This document shows, in pieces, positions 24,110 to 35,403 of a stretch of 64,000 nucleotides of DNA (its first letter is position 1; the number at the start of each line of letters is the position of its first letter). The DNA is taken from assembly GCA_942159475.1 (NCBI GenBank), contig OW804097.1:54146986-54210985 (forward strand), given 5' to 3'. Source of the DNA: Sthenelais limicola. Its lineage: Eukaryota; Annelida; Polychaeta; Phyllodocida; Sigalionidae. The translations under genes and the position numbers were made by a program. Under the pieces are notes generated by a model. The model worked only from the letters and a program-made list of their open reading frames with translations, ran no database searches and was not told the DNA's origin.

Positions 24110-25800
24110 ATTTCCCTCCTTTTTCCACCTGTATTGGATCCCCCTGTAATGATAAATTTATTCCGGGAAAGTTACAATTTCACTTAGACGCTTGGGAGTC
24201 TATCTGCTCCGATAAATGGGTCTTATCTCAAGTCAGAGGTGTAAAATTAGACTTCATGGAAGAACCAGTTCAGGTTTCTGTTCCGAGAGAATACAAAATG
24301 AATGAAGTTCAAAATGAAGCATTACAAATTGAAGTAAATAAGCTGATCGAGAAGGGTGTAGTGTCAGAGATTAGAAAACAGGAAGCAAAATTCATTGCGA
24401 ATGTTTTTCTCCGGCCAAAACCCAATGGACGATGGAGACTGATCATAGATCTCACAGTTCTGAATAGGTACATAAAGAAAGAACATTTCAAAATGGACAA
24501 TTTGGAAACTGCCGTTGATTTATTAGAACAGGGAGCTTTCATGGCTTCGCTAGATCTGAAAGAGGCTTACTACGCCTTAAACTTAGACCTGGAATTCAGG
24601 AATTATGTCACGTTTCAATGGAAGAAAAGAATCTATAGATTTAATGTAGTTCCATTCGGGCTTTCTCCTGCTCCCAGAATTTTCACGAAAATTCTAAAAC
24701 CTGTTTTTGCCTCCCTTCGTCGAAAGGGTATTCTGTGCTTTATTTACATTGATGACATTTTTGTTATAGGAAGCTCAGAAGATGAATGTGCAGACGGGAT
24801 AACGGAGATCGAACAGGTAATGACCAATCTTGGCTTTACTATCAATCACGAAAAATCCCCCAAAACCCCCTCTCAAGAACTAACCTTTTTAGGGTACACC
24901 CTAAACTCAACACTCATGTTGGTCAGACTGACAGAGGAAAAAATTCAAAAATTGCGTACTGGAATAGACAATTTCAGAACAAAACCTATTTTGAAAATTA
25001 GGAATGTAGCAAAATTGGTAGGCTTGATGGTCGACATGACCAAAGGTTTTGATTTTGCACTAGCACATTACAAACAGGTCGAAATGGAAAAGATCATTGC
25101 TCTGAAAAGAGCAGGGGATCAGGGATTTGATGGTCCCATGACGTTAACAAAAACTGCATGGAAAGACTGGTGGTGTGATAGAGTTCCTTCAGCGGTCAGG
25201 CGTATAAGGCCAAAGGCCCCAGATCGAACTCTTACCACTGATGCATCCTTATTGGGATGGGGGGCTGTATTCGAAGGTCAGAGTACGGGACAAAGATGGG
25301 ACTCAGAAATGAGTAAGAAACACATTAATGTTCTAAAAATGAAAGCAGTTCTTAATGGACTCAACAGCCTCCTTAGACAAGTAGAAAACACAAAGATTCT
25401 AGTTCTCTCAGATAACAGCAACACTGTGAGTTATATAAACAAATTTAAAGGGGGCGCACCAGGTCCAGGGAATGTAATGATCTGGCCAGAGAAATCTGGT
25501 CTTGGGCAGAGTCCAGGTCTAACTGGCTCTTTGCCAGTCAGATCCCGGGAGTAGACAACGTAGAAGCGGACTACGTGAGTAGACATTTCACGGATAATAC
25601 TGAGTGGGAACTCAAACCAAAAATCTTTGATGAAATTTGTCGGGAATTTGGAAAACCGGATATAGATTTGTTTGCTTCCCATTTGAATTTCAAAGTAGCT
25701 CAATTCGCTAGTTGGAGGCCAGACCCTCTAGCAACGTTTGTAGATGCTTTTTCTGTAAATTGGTCATCTTTTGATCTTGGGTATTTATTTCCTCCTTTCA
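24110..25800 (+). pseudogene. DIRS copy 1 reverse transcriptase/RNase H, frameshifted
   Basis: The open frame with ATG at 24256 (open upstream to about 24110) has the RT fingers motif FLRPKPNGRWRLIIDL, the first catalytic-aspartate motif MASLDLKEAYY, and the active-site box YIDD. RNase H follows, with TDASLLGWGA and LSDNSNTVSYIN. A frameshift between about 25480 and 25560 moves the remaining RNase H/connection sequence (IPGVDNVEADYVSR) into the frame that starts at 25575. The core RT residues are intact; the break follows them. Confidence 0.85.
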
Positions 25801-25813
25801 GTCTGATGGGGAA

Positions 25814-26658
25814 ATGCCTGCAGAAAATTCAAGCGGAAGGAGCAAGAACGATCGTGGTCGGACCAGCATGGCCGAATCAAGTATGGTTTCCAAAGCTTGT
25901 GAAGATAAGCAAAGGTCGGTACAGGATAATAAGGAAAAATCAAGGGAACTTAATTCCTACGTTCAAAAGCCAAGAAGAACAACTGGGCTCAACCGAACTG
26001 ATAATAGCTATTTGTGGGAACAAAAAATAGCAACTCTAAATTTATCCGATTCAGCAAGAGAACTGTATATGGCCTCTTGGCGAGATAATACTAAGAAAGT
26101 GTACAATGTGTTTTTACGCAGATGGGACTCTTATTGCATTGAAAGAGGATTAGATCCTGCTAATTCTGATATCGTTACTGGTGTTGAATTTCTGGTGAAT
26201 ATGTTTGAGTTAGGTTATTCGTACAGTACCCTTGGGGTAGCGCATTCGGCGTTGTCCTCCATTTTTTAAAGTAATGGTGACATGACATTTGGACGAAATG
26301 AAATTGTTCGTAGAGTGTTAACAGGAGCGTTTAATAAAAGACCTCCCACATGCAGATATGTAGAAACTTGGGACAGTGATATTGTTGTAGAATTTCTCCT
26401 GTCAAAGGGTTGTCGTTAAAAGATTTGACGTTAAAATTTGTGGTGTTATTCTTGTTGATTCATACTCAAAGACTTCAAACGATACATTCGTTAGAAGCAA
26501 GAAATGTTTTTGTTAGAACAGAAAAAGGAAAAGTAATTTTTCTAATTGACAAAGTGTTGAAGACCTCTAGACAGGGTAAACCATTTAAAGTCTTTACAAG
26601 TAAAACTTTCTTGGAAGACCCAAGGGTTTGTTTAGTGAAAACTACCACAAACCAATAG
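25814..26658 (+). pseudogene. DIRS copy 1 tyrosine recombinase, truncated
   Basis: The N-terminal SAM-like domain (SWRDNTKKVYNVFLRRWDSY) is open from 25814 to a stop at 26269. After a gap with frame changes, a second segment (26410-26658) carries the region around the first catalytic arginine, HTQRLQTIHSL. The later His-x-x-Arg and Tyr motifs seen in copy 2 are absent: the frame ends and the sequence turns AT-rich before the internal complementary region. It cannot encode an active recombinase. Confidence 0.75.
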
Positions 26659-26920
26659 TTTCTCAGGAAGACCTTTCTCACAAATTGTTAAAGGCAAAGA
26701 CTTAATTGTTGTGTTATTCAGTGTTGAAACTGGATTTTATTGACATGAATTATTAGTGAATACTGTAACGAGGTACAGTGAGAACTTATTACGAAATGTT
26801 GATATTGTAATTGTTACACAAGTGTAATAAAAGTGGGTTTAGTACTTTTTCCCTTGAAAAAAGTTTCGTAACTCATTGTTATGATTATTGTTTTACGGTT
26901 CAGGTACCTAGACTTGAAAG

Positions 26921-27005
26921 TCTCCTTGGTGCTACCGTCTAGCGACGGAGATACGAAGCATAATCAAGAAATAAAATAACCTAAGTTTATTTCGGGTTAT
27001 GCATA
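26921..27005 (+). repeat. DIRS copy 1 internal complementary region
   Basis: 26921-26952 is the inverse of left-end bases 22445-22485. The following TCAAGAAATAAAATAACC...TTATTTCGGGTTATGCAT is the inverse of the right end (27183-27232) with a short gap. The left and right ends are thus juxtaposed here in inverted form. Confidence 0.8.
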
Positions 27006-27158
27006 GCATCGTAGTCGTTATAGACGGTAGTACAAAGGCCCGCCCGTCCCAACCCAGAATTAAAAATTCTCTTTGTACTACTCGCAAATTTAATTGCTAA
27101 TTAAATTAGTGGGGATCTATACCGACTGTATTAGGTCCCCTCACCGTGGCTGGAAAGT

Positions 27159-27232
27159 GTGACGTCATCGATACGCGTGACGGTTATGCATAACCCGAAA
27201 TAAACTTCACCAAAGGTTAGTTTATTTCTTGA
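27159..27232 (+). repeat. DIRS copy 1 right inverted terminal repeat
   Basis: GTGACGTCATCGATACGCGT at 27159 onward is the inverse of the left terminal repeat. The outer part (27183-27232) recurs inverted in the internal complementary region. Confidence 0.8.
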
Positions 27233-27364
27233 CTATTTCCCAAACGGGGGTTCTTCTAAGAACCTTCAAAAAAGAGTTCTTCTAAGAACCATTAGGGGTT
27301 CTGCCATGTCGACAAGCTGAAGAACCCATAAGGGTTCTTGAAAGAACTCTTTCTTCTTAGAGTG
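27233..27364. mobile_element. TA-flanked MITE rich in AAGAACC words, right part
   Basis: Continuation of 21582-22444 after the DIRS insertion, with GGTTCTTCTAAGAACC words and the right TIR ending TTCTTAGAGTG at 27364, followed by TA. Confidence 0.65.
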
Positions 27365-27573
27365 TAAGGTGGTATACCATTGGGCCCTGACATATGTGTG
27401 AATGAATATATATAATGTAGAGAAACGGTTTCCTCATCGGGGGAAATGAGTTGCGGAAATTGTACATTTCTGAGGGTGCTGGGGCGAGGTCTTCCATACC
27501 AGGCTGATGCCACATACTCTTATCCTGCTCAGATCACCTCACTAGAATATGTTTTATATTACCCGTACAACTT

Positions 27574-29534
27574 ATGACTGATTACCTTAGGAATAGAAAT
27601 AGCATTATTACTTTGGATACAAAAGCCAATTCCAGACATCCGATTAAAGATAAACTTTGCTTCTTTAGAGCTTTGGCCTTGCACATGGGTACTGAATTGG
27701 AAAATTTGGAAACATATGCAAAAATGTTGTATTGTGACTGGCATCAGTACAATGAAACTGTTTTGAATGTTTCACTGCCTGAAGACCCTGTCGAGTACAA
27801 GGGCTTGCTAATGGAGGAGTTTTCTGATTTTGAGCTGTGTTTTAGGGTGTGTTTGCAGGTGTATGATTTACAACTGAACGACACTGTGCTTGTGAGGTAT
27901 TTACCCCATGAAAAGTTCAACTCTGTGCTGTATTTGAAGCCTCATGAGGATCACCTGAGCTATATTTCGGATTTAAAAAGCTTTGCCAAAAAGTTTGAGT
28001 GTGAAACATGTCAGCGGATATTTTTCCGGAAAAATGACTTGACAATGCATCAATTGGTTTGTTTGGTCCAAACCAAATTGCAGCTTTGCGGTGGAGTGTA
28101 CTCACTGGGTAAAACCATTCTGATGAGCTGGAAGATGCTGGAATTTGCACGGAGAAGATTACATTTTCGTGGTTTGCAGCATTTGACTTTGAATTGATAT
28201 TGGCCAATGTACATGAATAGAATTCTGAAAAGCTAGTTTGGGAGCAAAACCACAAGGCCATTTCTGTGAGTGTGTGCTCAAACATTGAGGGCTACATGGA
28301 GCCGTTGTGTTTTTTGGAGGTGGACATGGACAAGCTGCTGGGGGCTATGTTTTCTCACTCGCATGAATTGCAAGAAAAATCCTATGCTCTTGCTAAACAC
28401 AAATGGGAAGATGTGAGTTTGGTGCTAGAAGCAAAGCTGAAATTTTGGCAAGTTGAAGATGACGCTATGCAGCAGGAGTCACCATCTCAGCTGCAGCAGC
28501 AGCAAAGTCAGCCAGAGGATGATTTCTTTTATGGTGATGGGGAGCTAGAAGAAGCTGTATTTATGGAAAATGAAGTGGACGAAAACCGCTCAAAGAAAAT
28601 CATGTACAAATACCTTGTGAGGTTGAAAGAAAATTGATGATTACATGAGGGTTTTGCCTGTGTTTGGGTTCAATTGATCGAATTATGACATTAATTTGGT
28701 GAAGGAGCTGTTTTTGAATTTTGTTGCCAAGCGAAATAACAGCTATCTTGTGATGCAGAATGAGCGCCTTAGATTTATGGACAATTTTCTCGCACCTGTC
28801 TGTTCCTATACCCAGTTTCTGGCTGCCTATGGAGTTGACGGGGACCTTTCAAAGAAATAGCTCCCCTACAAGTACCTTACGATTGCAGAAAAATTGAACG
28901 AAACCAAGCTGCCTCCTCACGACGCTTTGTATTCTAGTCTGAAAAAGTCCAACATCAGTGAGGAGGAATACGCCAAATGCAGCAAGTGTGCAAAGACAAG
29001 GGCATGAAGACACTGCCCGACTATCTCATGTACTACAATAACAATGACACCTTTCCTTTTTGTCTCGCCACCAAGAAACTACAGCAATTTTACCACACCA
29101 AAGGAATTGATGTTTGTTTTTAAAACGTCGATCAGTTGCTCTGGTAGTGCTCGAAGGATGCTGCATGAGGCAGGCAATAAGCACGGTAGTCTTTTTTGTA
29201 AGATTCCACCGGAGCACAGAGACCTGTATGCAGTGATTGACAAAAATATTATTGGAGGGCCATCCATTATTTTCAACCAAAGGCAGATAGCAGGCCAAAC
29301 CACATTGACACCGGGATTGGATTCGATTGTTAAGAAAATCATTGGACTGGATTGCACTGCTTTGTATTTGTATGCCAAGACATGCCTACAGGCTTTTACA
29401 TCAGACGAGAGAGGGAGTATGGTTTTAAGCCTGAGAAGATTCAGAGGTACTTGCTGATGTATGCCTGGATGGATTGGCTAAATTTCCAAGATCAGTCTTT
29501 TAGTACAGGCATTTTAGCATGGAACCCGGAATAA
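27574..29534 (+). pseudogene. Family B DNA polymerase fragment (Polinton/viral-type), broken
   Basis: From the ATG at 27574 the frame encodes an N-terminal region with a C2H2-like CxxC...H motif (about residues 145-162) known from large eukaryotic polymerase B relatives of the protein-primed type. A frameshift near 28120 interrupts it. Beyond it are the exonuclease DFE motif near 28175, an N..YD exonuclease-II-like motif near 28680, and the polymerase motif-A-like GLDCTALYLYA near 29340. Several in-frame stops (about 28215, 28635, 28858) and further shifts follow. Homology stops near 29534, before polymerase motifs B and C. No capsid, ATPase, protease or integrase gene of a Polinton lies nearby, so this is an isolated, truncated fossil. 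Confidence 0.7.
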
Positions 29535-29856
29535 AATAATGTAAAGCTGATTTTTGGATATATGACGCGGGACACATGGGGGAACATTCCCAGAAAAGTC
29601 TCCACCTAGGGACCATGTGCCAACATTAAGAATATTAGCATTGTTATTTGTAGGGAATATAACATTAATTATATAAAATATACTGTACAGTTTGGGGTAC
29701 CATAGTAAACAAGTATGTATGGAGATTCATTGCATTTGAAGAAGTTTAAGTAATTAAAAATTTTGAATGATTATGTCATTAAAGAGGATGTGCCATGAGT
29801 ATGCCACCCTATATATACATGTTTTATATAATATCGTTTGAAAGATAATGGCAAGT

Positions 29857-29912
29857 CAGTACATATATATATATATATGACCATATATATATATTATGCT
29901 CATATATATGGG
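29857..29912. repeat. AT microsatellite
   Basis: Runs of (AT)n interrupted by GACC and GCTC between about 29857 and 29912. Confidence 0.8.
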
Positions 29913-30039
29913 TGCCCTGGATGTCATAAGATATAATTTGGTACTTAGGAATATTGGTAGGATTTTGTTCAATCGCATTTTAATTGTCCTGTGGCATCTT
30001 AAAAGAACATACCACCTTCAGAACAATTAAAGCCATATA

Positions 30040-30115
30040 CCAGCCTCCATAGCTCAGGTGGTAGAGTGTTGGACTCTAGGTCGGGAGGTTGTGGTAGCGA
30101 ACCCCATGGTCGGCA
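30040..30115 (+). repeat. tRNA-derived SINE head
   Basis: CCTCCATAGCTCAGGTGGTAG at 30044 is a tRNA D-arm with RNA polymerase III box A. About 30 bases on, GGTAGCGAACCCC is a degenerate box B/T-arm. The cloverleaf does not close well, so this is a SINE or tRNA relic, not a tRNA gene. Confidence 0.5.
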
Positions 30116-30429
30116 AGGATTTAGACTAGGGTCACTTACTATACAAGTGCGACTTTGAGAGAAGGCTCTGACACCCCACACATAGTCACTTAAGTCACAA
30201 CCTCCACAGCTGTCAGTGTTTCTGGGCCTGATTTATCAGGATAACCACAGGCCAGGGATGGGTGACCACCCACTGACCTGTGGCTGTGATAGCGATCATG
30301 AAGGCTGGCAACTGGCAAGAATGTCTCAAACCGAAATGGACCCACTACAGTCACATATGTATGAAGGAAGAGAGGTCTGACATAGAGAAAGTCAAACATG
30401 AGGAGATAGGATGAGAAATGAGCAGATAC

Positions 30430-30600
30430 AAGACAAGATAACAAAGATGGAGATAAGAGCTAGGTAACAGACGAGAAAAAGAGAGCAAGGAACGTGAGGA
30501 TAGAAAGAAGACCTGGACATTAGAAATAAAATAAGAGAAAAAAGAGAGAATAATAATAAGAAAGTGAAAATAAAGGAGTATAAAAAAAAAATTATAGCCC
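30430..30600. repeat. Purine-rich low-complexity tract
   Basis: Almost entirely A and G (AGAGAGAATAATAATAAG and similar phrases); no coding role seen. A second GA-rich stretch lies near 30840-30890. Confidence 0.7.
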
Positions 30601-30899
30601 TATCCCTACTTTTTGAGCTAAAATCAATGTCAGCTAAGTTCGAACATAACTATGGTGAATAATAAGAGTCCTGATGGGCTTACAATCTTGGATTATGATG
30701 ATTAATGCAGACATCTTCGGAGGATTCATGATGTCACTCATGAGAAAATCCTGCCTGCCATGCTAGCATGGCAAGTGAGTGTTATATCAAGGGCGGGAGA
30801 GCTGAGAGGGAGGCAGTTTATGATCATACCCACGGAATAGAGATAGAGAAGAAGGGAGAGAGAGACAGAAAAAGAGACAGAAAGGAACTTTATGGTCAT

Positions 30900-31990
30900 A
30901 CCCAAAGTGCACCATGGTCATGCTCCTCCTACTGGCATTTTTGTTATGATATATGGCAGAAATAGGCATGTCCTCATTAGATCTGAGCTATTCATGGCCA
31001 GATTTCACTTTTTGAAGTGTGATTTTATGAAAGAGAAGGTGTTCTGCAAGTGGTAAACAAGTCTTGCTAAAACCGGAACTGACAACACTCTTGTTGGCCC
31101 CCATTTATCGCTTACAAAAACAAAAACTCTTTTGGGACTATACAGGCTTCAATTCAAACCATCTAAGTTCATACAAACCCATACCAGTCTAGTTACAGCC
31201 TCTCTCACCCACTATTATAGCAAAGAAAATGGCTTATTACGGATCTAAATGAGGAAAACATGATTCAAACTCCAACCAAACCACGTCCACAACCCTCTTG
31301 CACTGCCTTTGGTTGATGCGGAGCCAACACGGGCATCAGTGGGTAATATTCCTCAAAATAGAGTGCGTGTCATGGCGGCGGAGCGCGAATTAATGAAAAT
31401 TAGTCGCGTAGTTATACCGATGTGTGGACCGGAAGTAAACAATCCCCATAGAGTTAGCATTGGGGCAATCCATAATCACTCCCTACATCGCCCCAGTAAC
31501 AGTTTGACGGTTATGAAGGCTATAGTTGAAATCACTTGCCTCTAAAGATGGATATATGTAAGTTAGAACTCATAAAACTATATGATCGTTGAGTGAACAG
31601 GGATTTAATATCGCGGTAAAGTTGGGGCTATGGGACTTTCGCGCGACATGTCCACATGACCTCATGAAACTGCTACAGTAGCACGACGCAAAAAATCGCC
31701 GCGGTGGACTACTTACGCACCCTATGGTGGCAGTCATGAATCTTGAATTGAGCCCTATTTGGGACGTTTCAAATGCTTCTATCAAGGTTGTAATAGATAC
31801 TAGGGATATTTCTGTACTACAGGTACATTTTTATTTAATAAAAGAACCTATTGAAGTACCATGTACTGAAGGCGGTACTTTATTTTAATGTTGTCCAATA
31901 GACTAAGTTATATATACTTTTGAAACGGGTGATATCAAATAGAAAAAAATACCACTTATAAAAGTTCTGACTGTCTTAACTTAAAGCGGA
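30900..31990. other. No gene recognised
   Basis: A somewhat GC-richer patch with GGCGGCGGAGCGCG lies at about 31373, but no domain-bearing ORF or splice-supported exon was found. Confidence 0.4.
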
Positions 31991-31994
31991 AGGA

Positions 31995-32350
31995 ATTCTT
32001 AATATGTATTGATATGTTATATGAATGTTGATGAATATAAGTCCATTGGTCTGATATTTCCCAATTCTCTTATAATGGCATACGCACAGTATAGGCATAT
32101 GCATGGCATGTTGCTAATAATCTTGATAATCATTTCAAATGCGGTTTGGCAACATAAACGGGAGAATACCTTGAATAAGGGTCCAACTTTTGTATACATG
32201 TTTAAAGTTAAATATGTTAATTTGCTGAGATATGGATACATAATGCATACACATGGTGTGCAGAAAAGTTGAATATAGTGTCTCTTAACTATTTCATTGA
32301 TTAGCAGAAAATGGTGATAGATTGATAATTTTTTCTGGTTTCCTTCAAAA
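31995..32350 (-). repeat. Dispersed repeat, inverse of 47290-47760
   Basis: Shared landmarks in inverse order include ATCAATCTATCACCATTTTC, TATCTCACCAAATTAAC, GGACCCTTATTCAAGGTA and GATTATCAAGATTATTAG. Here the copy lacks the 117-bp insert found at 47564-47680, so it shows the empty-site state. Confidence 0.65.
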
Positions 32351-32956
32351 CTAGAGTAGTTATACTATCATATGCATACATATTCACCTAAACAACCTTT
32401 ATATTAATTATAAGATTGAGAAGACAATGTCTAGGCATACGCACGCTATACCTAGGGTTGACTATTACATACCTATCAGAAAAATATATAAGATATTCAA
32501 ATAGAATCTCCAAAAACATCATATGATATGTAAAAGTATTTTGGCTACAGAACTATTGCAAATTTGATCTACATATATACATTCATTATGTTCATTTTAC
32601 ATGAGAACCACTTATTTTTTTGTGCCTCATTGTAAAAATGACGCATTTTAGGAAGTTTTTCAAAGCTGGAATTGTGAATATTTGTTTTAGACCCTCAAAA
32701 GTAGGGTTCAGATTGTAGCATTTTCAATGGCGGATTTAATGAACTGAACAGATCATGTCTAAAGTCAATATCCCTGAAGATATTATGTAAAAACCTTATG
32801 GACGCCAAAAAAATTGAATTGACCATATACTCAAACCAGAAAAGCACACACACTGAAAAGAACAATGTAAACATGGACTTGTGCAACCGCACTCTTACTC
32901 CAGCTCCCATAAGAACATCAGATCGAATCAGAAATCCAGTCGACATGCAGACTTAA

Positions 32957-33360
32957 GGTGCGATTCCACTGGGTCGCTTGTATCTGCGCTCAGTGCTCGC
33001 TCTTGCTCCGCTTCTTTATAGTGTGCTTTTATTATTAGCGCAATACAAGCACAGAGCGATTCTACTGGTACGCTTGTTTCCTTATGAAATCAGTACAGTC
33101 GCATTAGTGCGCTCTTGGATCACTAAAAGACGTGGAAAGAGTGCTGTGTAGTTGTGCTCAAATCAAACACGTCAGATATTAGCACATCCTGCGCTCTTCT
33201 AAAGAAGGGCAAATAGCAGTTTTTAAGGGCGTATAGAAAGCGCAATAACCGATTCTATTAGACTGCTCTGGTTTAGTTCTAACTTTGTTTGTTAAGTCCT
33301 CGGGGAAATGAAAAGAGCGGGCCATGAGCGGACCAAAAGAGCGAGCCAGTGGAATTAGTC
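32957..33360. mobile_element. 404-bp MITE flanked by TTAA
   Basis: TTAA lies at 32953-32956 and 33361-33364. Inside, the left end GGTGCGATTCCACTGGGTCG and the inverse of the right end GACTAATTCCACTGGCTCGC are imperfect terminal repeats. The body repeats GAGCG/CGCTC words near both ends. TTAA duplications are typical of piggyBac and Kolobok groups; no transposase is encoded. Confidence 0.6.
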
Positions 33361-34205
33361 TTAATCTGTAAAACGAAACATCTCAGTTAACTAACCTTTG
33401 TCATTCATTATCTTTCAGAGGGGCGTGACTGGATTGCCAGTGGTCGAACACTGCCTCCTCCTGGGGTGGCTATGTATAGCCATTGAACCCAAGAAATTAG
33501 TTCAAACTTAGATCTTGCCTTAGCCTCATCCTTATAGTCTCAATACACCAATTCGAAATTGCATAATCAAGGTCATTAATTACCTAATGATGCCCCAGAA
33601 ATACAGAAATAATACAAGGTTATTTTCATAACATTTATTTTATCTGTCAATAAATATAACATCGATATTAGAGATCCCTTTGCATTTCAATGAAAGTACA
33701 TAATTGATAAATCAATAGTCTTCAGGTTTTGATTGTGTCAAGCTTGGTCATCCACTGCATGCTATCCCAGCAATATTTTTCAATAATTCGCCTTTAATTT
33801 CAGAGAACATAAAGAGCCTTTCCATTTCAAGAGTTCGTGGAGGACCTTTCCTAAAATGATTGCTTCTCATTTTGTAAAACTGTCTTAGGTACTCAAAATA
33901 TTTATATTGGGTAAACCGGTTATCGGAGAGGTGCAGAATTCGTTCTTGCAAACAACACATATCAATATTAAAGGGTCAGCTGAGATCCAGTATAGACACA
34001 AGTCATGTTTCGCAATTGCGTCTAATGTTGATTCCTGAATGAAAGATGATCTCAGTAAACATATACTTATAAAATAGCATCACATAGAAACACATCCGGT
34101 CGAAGAGAGTTGTAATTGATGGTAAGATTGTGAAATGTAGGAAAATAAAGGAATGTGAAAAAAAAGAAGATTGTGAAATGTTATTTTAGTTATCTTCATT
34201 AATAT

Positions 34206-34211
34206 TTTATT
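34206..34211 (-). terminator. Possible polyadenylation signal of the SLC16-like gene
   Basis: AATAAA on the minus strand about 130 bp downstream of the stop codon at 34339. An alternative lies near 33634. Confidence 0.4.
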
Positions 34212-34338
34212 AGTATAAATAATTCACAATCGACTGGCGATTGATTTGGGTGTCCTCATTTACATATATAAATGCAAGACCTTGCTTGTTCTCCCACAAA
34301 TAGCACCACCACTCACATATTACATCACCAGATCTGTA

Positions 34339-35403
34339 CTATGACTCTGGTGGTTTGTCTTGACCTGGTCGCTCAACATTGCTTTTCTCTGTGCTCATAG
34401 AATCCATGGGAAAGATCACCTGTGCATCAGGGGAAACCAGTGCATTGGAACTGACTGGTGACTGATTTAGGGAAACACTCGATGTGGTCTGGTTGGATAT
34501 TGAACTATCAGATTTATTTTGAAGGAAAGGGTTCACAATAGCCTTCTCATCGCTCATCTCATACATCTCAAACGGGTGTGTTGTAGTATCTGGGCTTGGG
34601 GGAGCAATAGAATTAGAAGTCTCCTCTAAGTCATTCACACAAGATGCTTGATTTGCCATGGCCCCATTCTGCCATACCTTTGGCTGAGCTTGCTGCGGTT
34701 GGTTGGTATTTTGAAGCATAGCTTCAATCTCTTGCACATTATCTGGGATCCTTTCTCCCTCGGGGATAGTCAGTAACTGGCCTGATAATTTCGGGCTTCC
34801 TAGCTCTGGCGGTGCATTGACAGAGCTGCTGTTGCTGCTCTCAACAAAAGGATTCGTCGATGTTACTTCTGAAGTGGGAGGAGAGTTGCCAAAGTTCATA
34901 GCTGCATTTCCGGGACTGGTTATGGGTGAATTCCACATTTGTGTGCTTGGTGAACGAGGAGGACTCCTGTGGTTATTGAGGGTAATGCTAATTGGCGATG
35001 TCCTACCCGATATCCACACTCCACTCGTGTCATTACTTCTCTGAGAGGACTGTGGACTTGGTATGGGACTTAAAGGACGACTCCCATCGTTGAAGGACAC
35101 ATGGGTGACAATGTTTGGAGTGGTTGACGTATTGGAGGTATGTACAGAAGCCAGAGGAGGTGGAGGTGGTTGTTGTCGACCTACGAACGTCTCCATGAAG
35201 ATCCCCATTAAATCATCCCTCACCTCTACAGTAGCTTGGGTCATGTTGAGGAACATGTCCTGGTCAGATTTGGTGATTGAGTCCCGCTGGGGGACCATTG
35301 CTCTGTGGTCACACACTTGGGAGGCCATAGGGTCGCTCGCCATTCCAGGTCGGACTTTCTTAGGGTAGTCCACCTGGTCCACCCACTGCACACCTCGTTG
35401 GTC
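34339..35403 (-). CDS. SLC16-like exon 6, long low-complexity tail
   Basis: The acceptor is GTTTTTCCAG|GACC. The exon encodes about 354 residues ending at TAG 34339-34341: DQRGVQWVDQVDY near its start, then a Ser/Pro/Asn/Thr-rich sequence with PPPPPLAS and repeated NPF motifs (TNPFVESS, VNPFLQNK). NPF is a known ligand for EH-domain endocytic proteins; a role here is inference. Confidence 0.8.
   Translation of the reverse strand, partial: DQRGVQWVDQVDYPKKVRPGMASDPMASQVCDHRAMVPQRDSITKSDQDMFLNMTQATVEVRDDLMGIFMETFVGRQQPPPPPLASVHTSNTSTTPNIVTHVSFNDGSRPLSPIPSPQSSQRSNDTSGVWISGRTSPISITLNNHRSPPRSPSTQMWNSPITSPGNAAMNFGNSPPTSEVTSTNPFVESSNSSSVNAPPELGSPKLSGQLLTIPEGERIPDNVQEIEAMLQNTNQPQQAQPKVWQNGAMANQASCVNDLEETSNSIAPPSPDTTTHPFEMYEMSDEKAIVNPFLQNKSDSSISNQTTSSVSLNQSPVSSNALVSPDAQVIFPMDSMSTEKSNVERPGQDKPPES

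Larger units (their letters stand above)
22445..27232 (+). mobile_element. DIRS-type retrotransposon copy 1, decayed
   Basis: Ends are inverted: 22490-22513 matches the inverse of 27159-27182 with one mismatch. An internal complementary region (26921-27005) joins the inverse of the left end to the inverse of the right end, the arrangement DIRS elements use for rolling through a circular intermediate. Order: gag-like, RT/RNase H, tyrosine recombinase. All three genes are broken, and the recombinase lacks its catalytic C-terminus, so the copy is dead. It sits inside an older TA-flanked MITE. Confidence 0.85.
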
